Assembly (NCBI GenBank): GCA_022702705.1
Contig: CM040423.1
Coordinates: forward strand, 113,207,738 to 113,271,737
Length of the DNA stretch: 64,000 nucleotides
Source of the DNA: Papilionanthe hookeriana x Papilionanthe teres
Taxonomy: Eukaryota > Streptophyta > Magnoliopsida > Asparagales > Orchidaceae
Direction: 5' to 3'
Position 1 is the stretch's first letter; each line of letters starts with the position of its first letter. This document shows positions 24,042-36,417 of the stretch, piece by piece. The notes under the pieces are model-generated. The model was not told where the DNA came from. It saw nothing but the letters and a program-made list of their open reading frames with translations, and ran no database searches. The position numbers were made by a program, and so were the translations under genes.

Positions 24042-24229
24042 TGATACACCTAAAATATATAGTATTTTTATGCACATTTTTATACCTTTCTTTGATGATA
24101 TTGCACTTTAATGGAAGGTATTTTGTGTGTTTTTCTTATAGTTATGATTAAATGGATAATTGTGATGAAAGAAGTGAAAAAGGATCAAATATGTAGAAAA
24201 AATGAAGAAAATTGAAAAAAGTGACCTGT

Positions 24230-24349
24230 GGCGGCTAAGCGCCAGAACCCACACTTATGCGCAAAGGCCCTGCGACTATGCACACAGATTTGGAGCTTAC
24301 GCTCCAGCAGGCTCGTGGCTAACTGTCAAAACCTCACGCTTATGCGTGG
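24230..24349. promoter_or_regulatory. Palindrome cluster in A2 U3
   Basis: GGCGGCTAAGCGCC (24230), ACACTTATGCGC, GGAGCTTACGCTCC (24292) and CACGCTTATGCGTG (about 24335). The arm-TTAT/TAAG-arm layout is kept while arm sequences differ between sites. Confidence 0.55.
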
Positions 24350-24544
24350 CAGTTATAAAAGAGGAATTATTTAAATTTATGCACCATCTTGAAGATGTTT
24401 TTGAGACATCTCTTTGTAAGAATGAGGGTAAATCCTTATTGGCGGCAAAATTAAATTAAATCTCTCTTAAATGGATGCATATCTTGGAAGATACGTTGAA
24501 TCTGTACAAATTTTGAAGAGATACGAAGACACCTATTGGAAAAC

Positions 24545-24550
24545 TATAAA
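24545..24550 (+). promoter_or_regulatory. TATA-like box of A2 LTR
   Basis: TATAAA within 'aaactataaaagagg', downstream of the palindrome cluster. Confidence 0.45.
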
Positions 24551-25871
24551 AGAGGACTTGAAGATCAGAAATATGGTTGTTGTAGGAGGGTGTGGTTTTT
24601 GTTTAAGAGTGTGGATTATGCTAGAGAGTTGTTTTATAACACACATCTCCACTTTACCATATTTACTTTAATTTATTATTGTTTGTATTAAGATTAGAAG
24701 TAAGAAATAGAAACCTTTGAGTTGGGCGCCAGCCTCTAAGGATCATTGTAAAAGAAAGTAAAGTTTTCAAAGGAATTTCTAGAGTTTGGTTGAGAGGATA
24801 TTCAGATAAGACTTTATCTTTGTTACTGCATTTAGTTTTTAATTAAGACTTCTTGTGTTTTCACTATGATTTCTACTTTTAAACCAAGTTGTGATTGTAT
24901 TTTCTCCATGAATTATTAGCATTTTTTCTTATCTTTTTCCTTAAAATGATAAAGTAATAAAGTTATGGAAGTATGTTGTTTGAAGTATAGGATTTCAATT
25001 TTGGGAGATGTTGTAATTATTTACAACCTTGCACTTCATTTACTTCAAGATTTGACCAATTAAGATGTTAAAATTTTTTGTAAAAACATGTAAGAAATAG
25101 TATGGTATTGTCTCAATCAACAATAGGAAAGAATCAAATGAGATTATATGGGTGAGATTGTAATCCATATAATTGAGTGCAAATAAATAAGGAGATATAC
25201 TTTGATGGGTGTAGAATTCGAGGACTTTAGAGTGACAGGCTAAAGCCCCCAATTTGATTTATTCTTTTATTTTTTGATATGATATGTTAGCCCCCAGTTG
25301 GAGGGAATTGAGGAAACTCTAGAGTGAGAGCTAGTATCTTTTCTGCCTAACCCGTCTTCAAGATTTTTAAATCAGTAGATTAACTTATGTTCTTTAGTAT
25401 CTCTAATAAGGGTAAAGAATATAAAATCTTCTATTTGGCATAACACATTTTAGATACTTTCACAAAAGTAATTTTCATAACTTGTTACTAATTCATAAAA
25501 AGGAAAAAGATATTTTATTTGCATAAGTTTTCATCTTTCAAAAGTTAGGTTAAAGTAGTTACTTATTTTCCTATCAAATTATTAAAACTAAAAAAAAAAT
25601 CAAATTTATTTTCTAGAATATTATCTTTTGTTTGAGTGAGATCTTTTCTAAAAAGTAAAAAAGTTGAATTTCTACTTTTTGAGCTAGAATATATTTTTTT
25701 TATTTATCACTTTTCCTGTGGGTTTGATATCTAGGGGCTTGATCAGAAAGTCATACATTACATGATAAAAGATATGTATACTTATGTAGTATCCACATTT
25801 TAAAATTATTAAAAAGGAGTATCAATGCATAAATAAATATCGTAAGCATAAATATCGGTGGATCATGTTTT

Positions 25872-25889
25872 TGGCGCTGTTACCTGGGA
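25872..25889 (+). other. Primer-binding site of A2
   Basis: TGGCGCTGTTACCTGGGA, 6 bases after the LTR end. It differs at a few positions from the tRNA-Asp-type site TGGCGCCGTTGCCGGGGA known in Athila-group elements. Confidence 0.85.
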
Positions 25890-26009
25890 ATGATATAAAA
25901 TAAAGAAAATTTTTTAAGAAAATTTAATTTTTACTTTTTAAAGTCTTATTTAAACTTGTTAGATTTATTTTAGAAAATTATTATTTTTGTTGTGTAATTT
26001 TATCTTATT

Positions 26010-27425
26010 ATGTTTTATAATTGTGTATGCGTAGTTCAGTTTCTGAAAGATGTGCCTTACGATTCTGAATTAGAAAGAATTACAAGAAAAATAAAAAAAA
26101 TTAAATATATGGAAGAACACAAAAATATTCATGAAATGGAAAATCAAAAGAATCAAAATGCTGAAATCCATCAAGAATTCAGACCTTTAAGAGATTATAG
26201 TAACCTTACAATAGATGAATTTCATAGTAGTATTCAAAATCCTACTGTAGTGGCTAATTCATTTGAACTTAAACATGTTATTATCCAATTGGTATCTAAT
26301 AATCAGTTTGGGGGAGCACCAACTGAAGATCCAAATTTACATCTTGCCAATTTTCTAGAATTGTATGCTACATTTAAATATGATGGTGTTTCGGATGATG
26401 CTATTAGACTTAGACTTTTTTTCTTTTTCATTAAGAGATAAAGCTAAGATATGGTTCTATTCTCTAGCATCTGGATCTATCAGAACTTGGGGTAATTTAT
26501 CGCAAAAGTTTCTTGTTAAATATTTTCTACCATCAAAGACTGTTATGCATAGAAATGATTTTACATATTTTCGTCAGTTTGAAAGGGAATCTATTTATGA
26601 AGCATGGGGAAGTTTTAAATATCCCTGAAGAAAGTGTCCACAACATTCAATACCAGATCAGTTAATAATTCAAACTTTTTATAATGGATTAGTTGGATTT
26701 CTTAGCTCTATTTTTGATGCTGATGCTGGTGGTTCATTGATGTCTAAATAGTATATTGATGCTTATGCTTTAATTGAAGAAATGACTGTAAATAATTTTC
26801 AATGGCCTTCTGAGAGGGTAAAGTTTAAAAAAGTAGCCAGTATTCATGAATATGATGCTTTTACAATGCTAGCAAATTAAGTTGCTGCAATTTCAAGGAA
26901 GATAGACCAATTTAGAATGAATTTTTCTCAACCAATTTCAATGATTAAAGAAAATTCATTATGTCAAATGGTAAATTCTCAAACATCGTTAGAAGCTTTG
27001 AATGCCTTAAGCAAGCCTAATAACCCATATTCTAATTATTATAACCTAGGTTGTAATAACCATCCAAAATTTAACTGGACAAACAATAATCAGGGTGGTA
27101 GTAAACAAAAATAGGGGAACAATTAAGTTAACCCATTGGGGAATTGGAACAACCAAGAGAATAATAATTATAGACCTACTTATCCTCTAGGTTTTAACAA
27201 TACCTCAAAATTTAAGGAGAAGATGTTGTCTATAGAATAAGTGGTGTTACAAATGGGAAATCAATTTCAAAGTCAAGGAGCTACAATTAGAAATATTGAG
27301 AATTAATTAGGACAAATAGTCAATTCATTAAGTAATAGATCCTAAGGAACACTTCCTAGTAATACTGAGATAAATCCAAGAGATAAAAATAAATAGCAAG
27401 TTAAAGCTGTTCAACTGAGAACTGT
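26010..27425 (+). pseudogene. Athila gag (element A2), interrupted
   Basis: The gag polyprotein starts after a short leader. Landmarks in order are PLRDYSNLTIDEF, QFGGAPTEDPNLHLANFLEL, the VSDDAIRLRLF stretch (26440), then after a frame change DKAKIWFYSLASGSIRTWGNL and FLVKYFLPSKT. A QLIIQTFYNGL-type stretch follows near 26660, and NPYSNYYNLGCNNHPKFNW near 27025. The last readable part, 'INPR..K..QVKAVQLRT', resembles the gag-protease border. One frameshift (about 26430) and several stops, for example at 26626, 26748 and 26878, inactivate it. The sequence breaks at 27425, where a minus-strand Tat element is inserted. The rest should lie right of the window. Confidence 0.85.
27421..27425. repeat. 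Predicted left target site duplication ACTGT
   Basis: These five bases precede TGTCGG, the inverted LTR terminus. The partner copy should follow the far end of the minus-strand element, outside the window. Confidence 0.5.
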
Positions 27426-30400
27426 TGTCGGCATATTTTTATGTTATGTGATATTTTGAAAAAGGGGGTCGCCGACAGAAGTTGTCGGTGATTTTTTTTT
27501 TAGATTTTAAATTTAATTTAAATATATATATATAATTTAGAAAACAATATTTGATTTTGAAAATAATTTTAAGCTTAAAAATTTTAAGATATGAAATCAA
27601 ACCGATCTCACATCCCGAATAGTTTATGTAAACGAGCACTGCACCTCAAACAGTATATCTATCCCGAAGAATAGACACACTACTTGATGATGAGGCTCGA
27701 TTAAATAAACTAGAAGATTTGTGACATCCGTTTGGTCTGCAAACCAATTTTATAAGCCGACAAGTTCCCCTGCCTAATATAAAGGAATAAAGCAGGGTTT
27801 ATATTACCTGGGTTCTTCAACTTCCCTATAAGGGCAAGCCCCTATAGTTAATTACATCTTAAATAACGGGAATCATTTAAGAAAACTCTCGATAATGATC
27901 AGTGGTTTTGCTCTCAAGAATTTCAAAGTTTAAGGTTTTCAAAGGATTGAATTTTGGAATTTCAATAGGGAATGGATCAAATTTGGAACAGTTATTTTCA
28001 GGAGTCCAAAAGAAAAGAAGTAGGAGAAGTTGAGGATCCAAGAAGAATCTTGGCAACTTCCCAAACTATCCTATTATTTGGCTTAGAGTTTCAGAAAATT
28101 ATTTAATGTTGCAATTCCGCCAATTTTATTTATTTAGGTCTTATATTTGTATGACATAATCACACAAATAGCCTCGAAGATGTGAGGGTTTATGTCGTAC
28201 CGAACAACTACCTCGGAGTCCTAAGACCGGTTAGAGCTTAATTTGCATAACATGATCATGCAAATGCCTAAAGAAAAGTTGAGGATTTATGTTGCACTAG
28301 GCAAGCTACCTCGAAGTCCTATGGCTTGGTTATTTAATTATAAGGAATGTTTAGCTGATGTAGACCCGAGTTTTTTTGAAGAAGATGGTCGTGCTGCCCA
28401 CCGTTCTCCAAGCTCCTTGTTGTTGCAGAGGTTTAGTTTTAGAAGGTGAAAATCAAAGGATGAGAAAAGTGTCTTGGTTTAGAGAAAATCTTAAAATCCA
28501 AGTGTTTTTAATGTTTTAATTAGAACAAATCTTAAAGTTGATTATAACAACACCGGTTAAGATCCCACGGTTCCATCATTCCGGCATCGTTATTTTTATC
28601 GGATTCACTTAGTCCAGATGAATTTGCTAAACTCAACTAAATGAGTTCCACACTTTCATTTAGACCGTGGGAAATCCCGTTAGCAACACGTAGGTTACAT
28701 CATCCGAGGTATTCCCGATCGTCCCATGAGATATTTTAATTTAGTTGTAATTGCAGTTTTTTTGTTTTGTTTGTGATTAAATTTTGAGTTGTTTTATATT
28801 TTGGAATGTTGTGGCGGTGAATTTTATCTTGTGATGACTTTTAAGTTAGTTTTGGTTTCAGTTTTGTGGCTATCCTATAGGTTTTGGTTTTCATGCAACA
28901 GTTGTTTTACCATGCAAGAAAATTAAAATGTAGCACATGTTTGTAAATTACAACAAAGTAAAAGTTTACCTGGAGGGTATTCCCATCATCCCAAGTTACA
29001 CTTAAAACACATGTTAGAGCATTTAAACATATTTTTGCAATAAATACCTAGGTAAAGCTAAGGGAAAGGGTTTTGGTTGTCTACGAGAATTCTAATCCTA
29101 TTGCTAATCATTTCCTATGACGATTAGGTTGTTGGTTTGGTTTAAGGATGTTTATCTTCACCAAAGAACAATTAAGTCAAATTATTCTTCTAAAACACCC
29201 CATCGTATCGAGGAAGTGTTTAAGTCGAATCTTAAACATCTTTTCAATACTTCTGGGATTATTTTGATTTCAAATAAATTTTACTGTATTGGTGAATTAA
29301 TCATCAAAGGATTTTTATTTTGTTTTGTTTCTTGCTCAGTGAACTTAGGACATTTGAATATCTTATGTGTGAAGTGACACTTAACTTGATGCTTCATTTA
29401 AGAGTTATAACAATAAAAGCCTTTTAAGGGCAAAGTAATAAATATTTTAATGATTTAATTTGATTTGATTTAATTATAAAAATTAATTAATGATTATTAA
29501 GTTTGGAATAGGGTTCGAGTTATTTTAGATTTAATTTAAATCTTTACACTTTAAGTGATATTATGTTTCAGATTAACTTTTCATGTTTTAGATTTACTTA
29601 TATTGAGAAAAGGTGTTGAAATCTTTCATATGTTTTGATTTAACTCTTAATGATTTCATTTAGATTTGTTGTTAAGTGATGTTAATATAATTTCCCTAAG
29701 TTTGAATCATCCAAGAGAAAGTTAAAATCAAACATTTTACCCTCCATTTTGATTAAACCTAAAGTTTTAATTAAGAGTTAAAATTCTTTAATTACCTTTA
29801 TGCCCTTTTAGGCTTATTTATTTCATAACTCACTAAATTGAGCTCAAATGAATTTGAAATTTTTATGTCACCTCACTCACATGTCAATTAAGACATTTGA
29901 GGAGAAAATGTCATTTTTCTGAATTTAATTTATTTATATAATTATTTTTAGTGAAAAATAAGGGATTTCAATGGAAATTCAATAACATAACCAAGGCAAG
30001 GTTTTTGTCCTTAAGAAAATTATGGGATGTTTCTAATGACCAGAGGACCACTTGGACCCATTTTGGTTATTTTTTGAATTATATTTTATTTATTATAATT
30101 ATTTTGAGTTTTAGAGTATTAATTAATTTTAAAATAAAATAAAAATTAAAAAATAGATTTTATATTTTTCTTAAATTTCTCTGACTCAAGGAGTCCAGAG
30201 AAACAAATTTTATAATTTTTTGATTTTTTTTTCTTTATTAGAATTATTTTAGTGAAAAAGGTTGAAAATTCATTTTTTAATATTAAAAATTACATTAAGC
30301 CTTTAAAATTGAATATCTTATCCTATGGACTTAGGAAAAAAATTTGGTTTGTTCCTAAGTGATTAGGAGTTAAAATGTGACATTTTTATGATTTTTAATA

Positions 30401-31209
30401 TTTTTATGATTTTTATTATTTTTTAAATTATTAAAATATTAGAATATTGTGAAAAAACAACTTTTTTAGAAAATTCCAATTTTAATTTTCATGAACTCCC
30501 TTGATATCAGAGAAGCTCCAAAACCATTTTTGTGAATTTTTGAAAAGTATTTTTATAGTTATGAATTTTTAAAGTTCCATTTTGCTTATGAGGCTTAATC
30601 AATCCATTTGGTGGGGTTAATCAAGTCCAATTGATTTCAAAATTTTATGTAAGGTTCCTCTGACCCTAAAGAGCAATGGAGAATTGTTTTCAAGTCAATT
30701 TGGTGTCTGGTTAACCCAAATAATTCAAATTCCATTTTGGGAGTTTAGGCCAATTAAGGTTATTATGAATGAATTAACTCAAAATATATTTTTCATAGGG
30801 TCCCCTGGTCCTAAGAAACACCACCAAATTTTCCTATAATTTATTTTACAAAATGTTAATTATTGGATTTAGAATACCTAAAACAGTGAGATGAACTTGA
30901 AAAATCAATATCTTTTCACAGAGATGGCCTCTAGCCTTGAAAAATTCAGGGAATGTTCCCAAGATCAGAGGCTTCAAAATCCCTATGGTCTCATGCCATG
31001 GTGAATTGTCTATGCAAATGGAGAATCAAAACATTGGAAACAGTAAATAAATTATTAAGAATAAAATACTCATCCAATTAACTTGATTTCTTTTCCACAT
31101 TATTCTCCTATGTTGAGCAAGAAAGTATTTTTATTTTATTTTTGTGATTTTTCTATGCAAAGATATGAATTTTTGAAGTTCTGGTATTTAAATAAATCCA
31201 AAAAAATCC

Positions 31210-31430
31210 TAATTTTCTACTTATCTGACTCGGCGCCACGTCATCCTCATCCCCATCGAAAGCCCACGCGTCGCTCTGTGATTCGACGTCGCCATCTGAG
31301 TCAGCGCTACGGGGGCCCTCCATTCACGAACCATTGCACTGTCCGGCTTGATCTCAACCGTCCGCTCGATACACGTGCAACCAACGGCTCCTGCTAATCG
31401 TCTCCGACTGGTGTGCACCTGTGACCGTCC
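31210..31430. other. GC-rich, CpG-containing block in LTR
   Basis: A sharp GC island in AT-rich sequence, corresponding to 40976-41215 and 60280-60505. It lies downstream of the presumed transcription start. Confidence 0.7.
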
Positions 31431-31595
31431 ACACTAAAACCTTAAGATCTCACTTGATTCTCCATGGATTTTTGTGTTCTTATACTCTATCGATTCATCT
31501 TGAAGAGACGAACACATCTATATGGTTAAGGTGCATTGAAATAAACTCAAACTAAAGAGAGAATCTTCAGAGCTCGGGAGGAAGAGTGAGTTCAT

Positions 31596-31597
31596 AC
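31596..31597 (-). promoter_or_regulatory. Candidate splice donor in LTR
   Basis: The minus strand reads TAAAG|GTATGAAC, about 425 bases downstream of the TATTTAA box. It is conserved in the other LTR copies. Confidence 0.4.
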
Positions 31598-32020
31598 CTT
31601 TACTTAGAGAAGTGAAGCTTCGATCTGAGGGTTGTGTCACCTTCGATTGAGTCTAAGCAAGCTCCAGATGAAGTCTTCTGCTCTGGAGAAATGCCTAGGT
31701 ACAAAAGTGACCAAGGCTGATCACAAAGCTTGTAGGCTGGAAGCAATGGCTGGCCTGGTGAGGTGGCTTTTGCTGGGGAACTCTCCTCTTGGTCTGGTGA
31801 AGGTGTAGAGTCAATCAATTTGAAGATTGGCTCACTGTGGTGAAGTGTCCTGGTTTTGGGCTTGAATTTCAACTCCAAAATTGGACTCACAGAGAGGGCT
31901 TTAGGGCAAGATTTCAGTGGGTATTAAGTTCTCTATGTCTGGAGAGGGATCTGGAGTGATTTTGGCAGAGCTTTTGTAAGGTTTGGTTCAACACCCCTTT
32001 TGGCCGAGAGGAGGTGGTGC

Positions 32021-32027
32021 TTAAATA
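32021..32027 (-). promoter_or_regulatory. TATA-like box of the minus-strand LTR
   Basis: TATTTAA on the minus strand, followed by 'gcaccacctcctctcggcc' as in the two other young LTRs. Confidence 0.5.
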
Positions 32028-34362
32028 GAGGTGGCTGGAGGGCTCACCAGGGGGGTTTGATGGCTTGTATCAACTGCTCAGGGCAAGGGAAGAATAGCCA
32101 TGGTGTTCAATTGGGCTGGGACAACTAAGCAAGGAGAAATTCAAAAATTTGCTCACATGGGTGCTCTCGACCTGGTGGTTTCCGGCTGCTGTGGTGGCTG
32201 GCCGGCCAGGTTCAAGTCACTGTTGTCATCAGGAGGGTCAGGGGTTGGCAATGGTGCAAGCAATGGAGATTGGCCATGTGTAGGAAGCTTCATTCAAAAT
32301 GGAATGGGGAAGGGGCTCTTTTGGACTCAATTTGGTCATCCTATGGGTTTGGGTTGGGTGCACCTTTCCAAGCTCGATTTGGGGCTGAGGGAGGTCAGGT
32401 GAGTCAGCTAGATTAGTGGGGAGAAGTCACTATCCAAGCATGTTTAAGTTTGAACATAGTTTAGGGGAAACATGAAAAGGTTTAATCACCTTTAAGAGAA
32501 TCTTTAAAAAGGCTCCTCCTCTTGCCATTTATGGGATTGTCACATGTCAAACTTCTCATGGCTTTACATGGGGCTTAAGGATGGCTTCATGGCTTCATTT
32601 GGGCTTGGGGATGGCTTAGTCAATTTCATTGGAATAGATTTTAGGAATTTTGGCATTTTGATGGGAATTTGGATAAAGCCTAATTTGGAATGATTTAATC
32701 ATAGGTTTCAAACTTTAGGGAATGATTTTATCAAGTTGATGATGAGAAGGAATTGTCATGTGGGCTTTGGATGAATTTTTGGGCTTTTGGGTTTGGTGGA
32801 AGTGGGCTTTTTAAAAGGCTTAAATGGGTGGGCCTTTATATTTCAAAATGGACTTTTGGATGAAGAATTTTGTGAAAGACCATGCCAAATAAATGTTGGG
32901 TTTAGTTTAGGATGTTTCATGAATGGTTTGAAATCAATTTGGTGTGATTTGGAGTAGAATTGGGTTGAATTTGGACTTTTTTGGTAAAGGGGCCAAGGTG
33001 GGCCAAATTAGGCTAACTTAGGCTAAGGTTGGGCTAAGGTTGAATTTGGTGTAAAATTAATGTTGAAAAATGTCTATGGGAGTGTTACAAAGAGTTTTCA
33101 ACTTTAGTTGGACTCTAATTTTGGGATTTGGGCCCATTTGGGTTAGGTTTGGGCTTAGGTCAATTTAAGGGATTTTGGTTTTGGGTTAGGTTTGGGTGGA
33201 GTTTAGGTTCAAATTTTTGGAAGATCAAGTTAGTGTTTTGTTTATGGGGATGTTAGGCAGGCTTTAGAAAAGATTTGGGGCCAATTGGAGTTGAATTGGG
33301 CTAGGTTTGGGTCATGGGTCCAAATTGGGCCTTAAGCCCCCAAATTGGAAATGGGCCCAAATGTCAATCAAATTGAACTTGGATTTAGTCTAAATTGATA
33401 TTGGGGATATTGAATTGAAGTTTATAATTGAATTGGACCAAAATTGAGGTCAATTGTGGTGGTTTGGTTTGACATTGGGTTCACTTGGGTTAAAAAATGG
33501 GTCAAATTGGGGGTTTTGGTAAAAGTGGGGTAAATTGGCAAAATTGTCCCATAGTGTAGTTGAACAAAATGAAATTGAGAATATTTGGGATTTTCTGGAA
33601 TTTTCTGGGAATTTTTAGAATTTTTGGATTTTTGGGGTAAAAGGGTATTTTGGTAATTTTTTTGGGGGGGGTTAGGGGTATTTTTGGAAATTTTGGTATT
33701 TTTGGCCAAAGATGGTCAATTTGAATGGTGGGAAGTGTTTAGGATTAATTTTGAGAAATCTTGGGTAATTTAGGTAATCTTGTAAATTTTAGGTCATTTC
33801 AAGGGGTATTTGGTAGGTTTGGTGGGTCCGGGGGCCCGGGGGTCAAAAACTGAAATTTAAAAAAAAAGGAGATTGATCAAGTGTGAGTGAAATGGAATCA
33901 TTTTTGTTGAGTCATGAGAGGACTCATTTGAGGCATTCACTATGTCTTTCCTAACCCTCTTAGCTAGGGGCTTAGGGGTTAAGGACCATCCATATGAATT
34001 ACCTGCATGAGTCAGGAAGTCAAGTTGGGTGAGAGTGTGGTTTTATGACTTCGAATGTGTGTGAGAGTGTAGTGTATATGCAAGTCAACCCTCACCAGAC
34101 CAGGCCATCCAGGGTATTCCCAAGGCCAAAAAGTCCTATAGGGAACTCATCCTTTAAACATCCACATTTGATTTCAACCCTCTAGGTGATTAGGGGTCTA
34201 CAATCAAGCTTGTGGGGTTTGCAGGGAGTTAAGAAGTAGTTTAAATTTCTAAATGGTGGGTTCCATTTCTAGTCCTCTAAGATTAGTCAAAGGAAAAGCC
34301 TACAGCTAGATCCTAAGTACTAAAGAGAGAAGCAAAAGACCTCACCAAAATTGAGGTCAATA

Positions 34363-34410
34363 AATGGACCCCCAATAGGTGTGGTGTGCTAACCAAGCAC
34401 GCCGCACGTA
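34363..34410 (-). other. G-tract (plus-strand primer region) and hairpin
   Basis: The minus strand reads CCTATTGGGGGTCCATT directly before the LTR. Before that comes an inverted repeat (GTGCGGCGTGC, 7-base loop, GCACACCAC). The same order occurs at 57429-57473. The G-tract is separated from the LTR by TCCATT, which is unusual for a polypurine tract. Confidence 0.55.
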
Positions 34411-34759
34411 TTGGCGTTGACTTAAGAGATCAACAAAACCAACACAGATGTCCAAGTGAAAAACTTAGGATGAAGTAGAAGAATTTTCGCTGGGGAGTAT
34501 CAGGTATATTTCCAAGACTGGAGATTCCTGATCTCTCGCTAGGGAATGGAAAAGGAGGTGAACTCCAAATCACAAGACCTAGGGAATTCGATTTAGATTT
34601 CATTTTACTTTTAAATTTCAAGTTTTAATGTGTGAGTTTAGATTTCGATTTGTTCTGAGTTTCAATTTCGATTGAAGTTTAATTTAAAATCAATTTAAGG
34701 AAATTTTGAATTTGAAATTTGGATTTGAAATGAGAATTGAAACCTGGGTTTCAACCTCA
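34411..34759 (-). other. 3' untranslated spacer
   Basis: Non-coding sequence between the hairpin and the tandem array. It matches 57160-57428 of the plus-strand copy in inverted orientation, for example the 'ccaagtg..aaacttagga' run. Confidence 0.6.
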
Positions 34760-35680
34760 GGATTGCAAAAAGAACTGGAATTTAGGTACCAGCCTCGGAG
34801 TGAGAATCAGAGTTTAAGTATCAACGGAAAAAGGATGAGAATTAGAATTTAGGTACTGATCTCGAGAGAGTGAGATTTGAAATTTAAGTATCAATCCTGA
34901 AAGAGAATCGAAATTTAGGTATCGATCTCGGAAAGAGAGTCGGAATTTAGGTACCGACCTCGAAATGAGAACCAGAATTTAGGTACAAGTCTCGAAAGTT
35001 GTGAATTGAAATTTAGGTATCAATTCGAATGAGAGTCGGAATTTAGTAGCTATCTCGAAGGAAGGGAACTGGAATTTGGTACCAGTCTTGGAAATTTAGA
35101 ATTGAAATTTTGTATCAATTCGAAAGAGATTCGGAATTTGGTACCGACCTCGAAGGAAGAGAACTAGAATTTGGTACCAGTCTCGAAAATTTAGAATTGA
35201 AATTTGGTATCAATTCGAAAGAGAGTCGGAATTTGGTACCGACCTCGAAAGGAAGAGAACTGGAATTTGGTACCAGTCTCGAAAATTTAGAATTGAAATT
35301 TGGTATCACTTCGAAAGAGAGTCGGAACTTGGTACCGACCTCGAAAGAAGAGAACTGGAATTTGGTACTAGTCTCAAAAATTTAGAATTGAAATTTGGTA
35401 TCAATTCGAAAGAGAGTCAGAATTTGGTACCGACCTGGAAAGAAGAGAACTCGAATTTGGTACCAGTCTCAGAAATTTAGAATTAAAATTTGGTATCAAT
35501 TCGAAAGAGAGTCGGAATTTGGTACTGACCTCGAAAGAAGAGGACTAGAATTTGGTACCAGTCTCGGAAATTTAGAATTGAAATTTGGTATCAATTCGAA
35601 AGAGAGTCAGAATTTGGTACCGACCTCGAAAGGAAGAGAACTGAAATTTGGTACCAATCTCGGGAATTTATCTGTATGAA
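34760..35680. repeat. Tandem array with 95-96 bp higher-order units
   Basis: Units start with AATTGAAATTTGGTATCAAT at 35195, 35291, 35386, 35481 and 35576, so the spacing is 95-96 bp. Each unit holds three related sub-repeats of about 30-34 bp built on GGAATTTGGTACC-like cores followed by TCGAA. Copies near 34800-35000 are more diverged, while those at 35100-35650 are nearly uniform. ORFs on both strands here only reflect the repeat. Confidence 0.95.
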
Positions 35681-36417
35681 GAGGGACCCAGTCTTATGAC
35701 ATCAGAACCAAATTGAGCAAAGTTCGTGACTCCGTGTTAACAGAACTAGTCGATCCTCTAAAACACAGAGGAAAGAGAACTGAAAGGAACTGGTAAGCGT
35801 GCCAAGCTGAAAAGACTTGACTTAGCGACAAGTCGAAGAGAATATTCAAATTTCAAAAGAGTTTCCAACAGATTTCGATGGAGGAAAGAACTGAAAGGTT
35901 TGAATCAGAGGTTTGAGATTGAAATTCAATTCGAAGTTTAGCTTCGTTTTGTTTGTCCTTTAACGATCTCATTTTACTTTTTGTTGTTTATTTAGCGTTC
36001 ATGAGAATTTGAAGTTCATTTTAATATTCAGATTTTTAGGAAAAGTTCTCATTTATTTTCTTTTCTTTTCTGTTCTTCGTTCAAAGTTCATTTAACTCTA
36101 ATGGTGTTTCTCGGTCAATTTGCACAAAAAGAGGTGAAGGCAAAATATGACGTAGTCGTTTTCATTCCAACTTGCTGAAAATACATCATACAACTTGATC
36201 TAATCATGATGACATTTTCCTCGAAATTTAATGTCTCATACAATCCATGTAAATCCAAAACGGATTGTGTAAGATTCTTGTTGATCCATCCAAAAGCGTC
36301 TGTCAATAATCCATGTCTGAATAGTAAGAAACATGGGCAATAACATCACCTTGCAAGCCACCCTTGGTAGGAATGCCACATGGAAGTGTATTGGAGGTGT
36401 GTTATTTCCCATGTAAC
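35681..36417 (-). other. Spacer between AlkB ORF and tandem array
   Basis: Non-coding 3' region. 36100-36417 matches, inverted, 55836-56110 of the plus-strand element ('tttgtgcaaattga', 'attccaatctt'). Confidence 0.65.

Larger units (their letters stand above)
24042..25865 (+). mobile_element. Athila 5' LTR (element A2)
   Basis: It starts TGATACACC and ends GGTGGATCA, a nearly perfect terminal inverted pair. A tRNA-Asp-type primer site follows at 25872. Inside are palindromes of the same plan as in P and M but different sequence (GGAGCTTACGCTCC, CACGCTTATGCGTG), TATAAA at 24545, and the 3' two thirds shared with 1-1264. Length is 1.82 kb. Confidence 0.85.
27426..34362 (-). mobile_element. 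3' LTR (6.9 kb) of the minus-strand AlkB-carrying Tat element
   Basis: Read on the minus strand it starts TATTGACCTCAATTTTGG (first G changed to A) at 34362 and ends CCGACA at 27426. The order of landmarks equals the LTR at 38190-45422: U3 head, G/T-rich block on the plus strand (32560-33830), TATTTAA (32021), donor-like site (31596), GC-rich block (31210-31430), AT-rich part, the 'GTGCCGGAATGATGGAACC' motif (about 28577), and the two 'tcctaaga/ctccgaggta' half repeats (28150-28345). No protein-coding potential is supported. Confidence 0.9.

Noticed and set aside
31083..31397. 104-codon ORF over the GC-rich block
   Set aside because: Lies within the LTR in the opposite sense to the element and has no similarity. 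It is GC-driven openness.
35110..35679. Repetitive ORFs on both strands over the 95-bp array
   Set aside because: They are open only because of the tandem repeat. No protein similarity is recognised.
34760..35680. CRISPR-like repeat array
   Set aside because: Units are contiguous without unique spacers, and the context is a plant retroelement 3' UTR.
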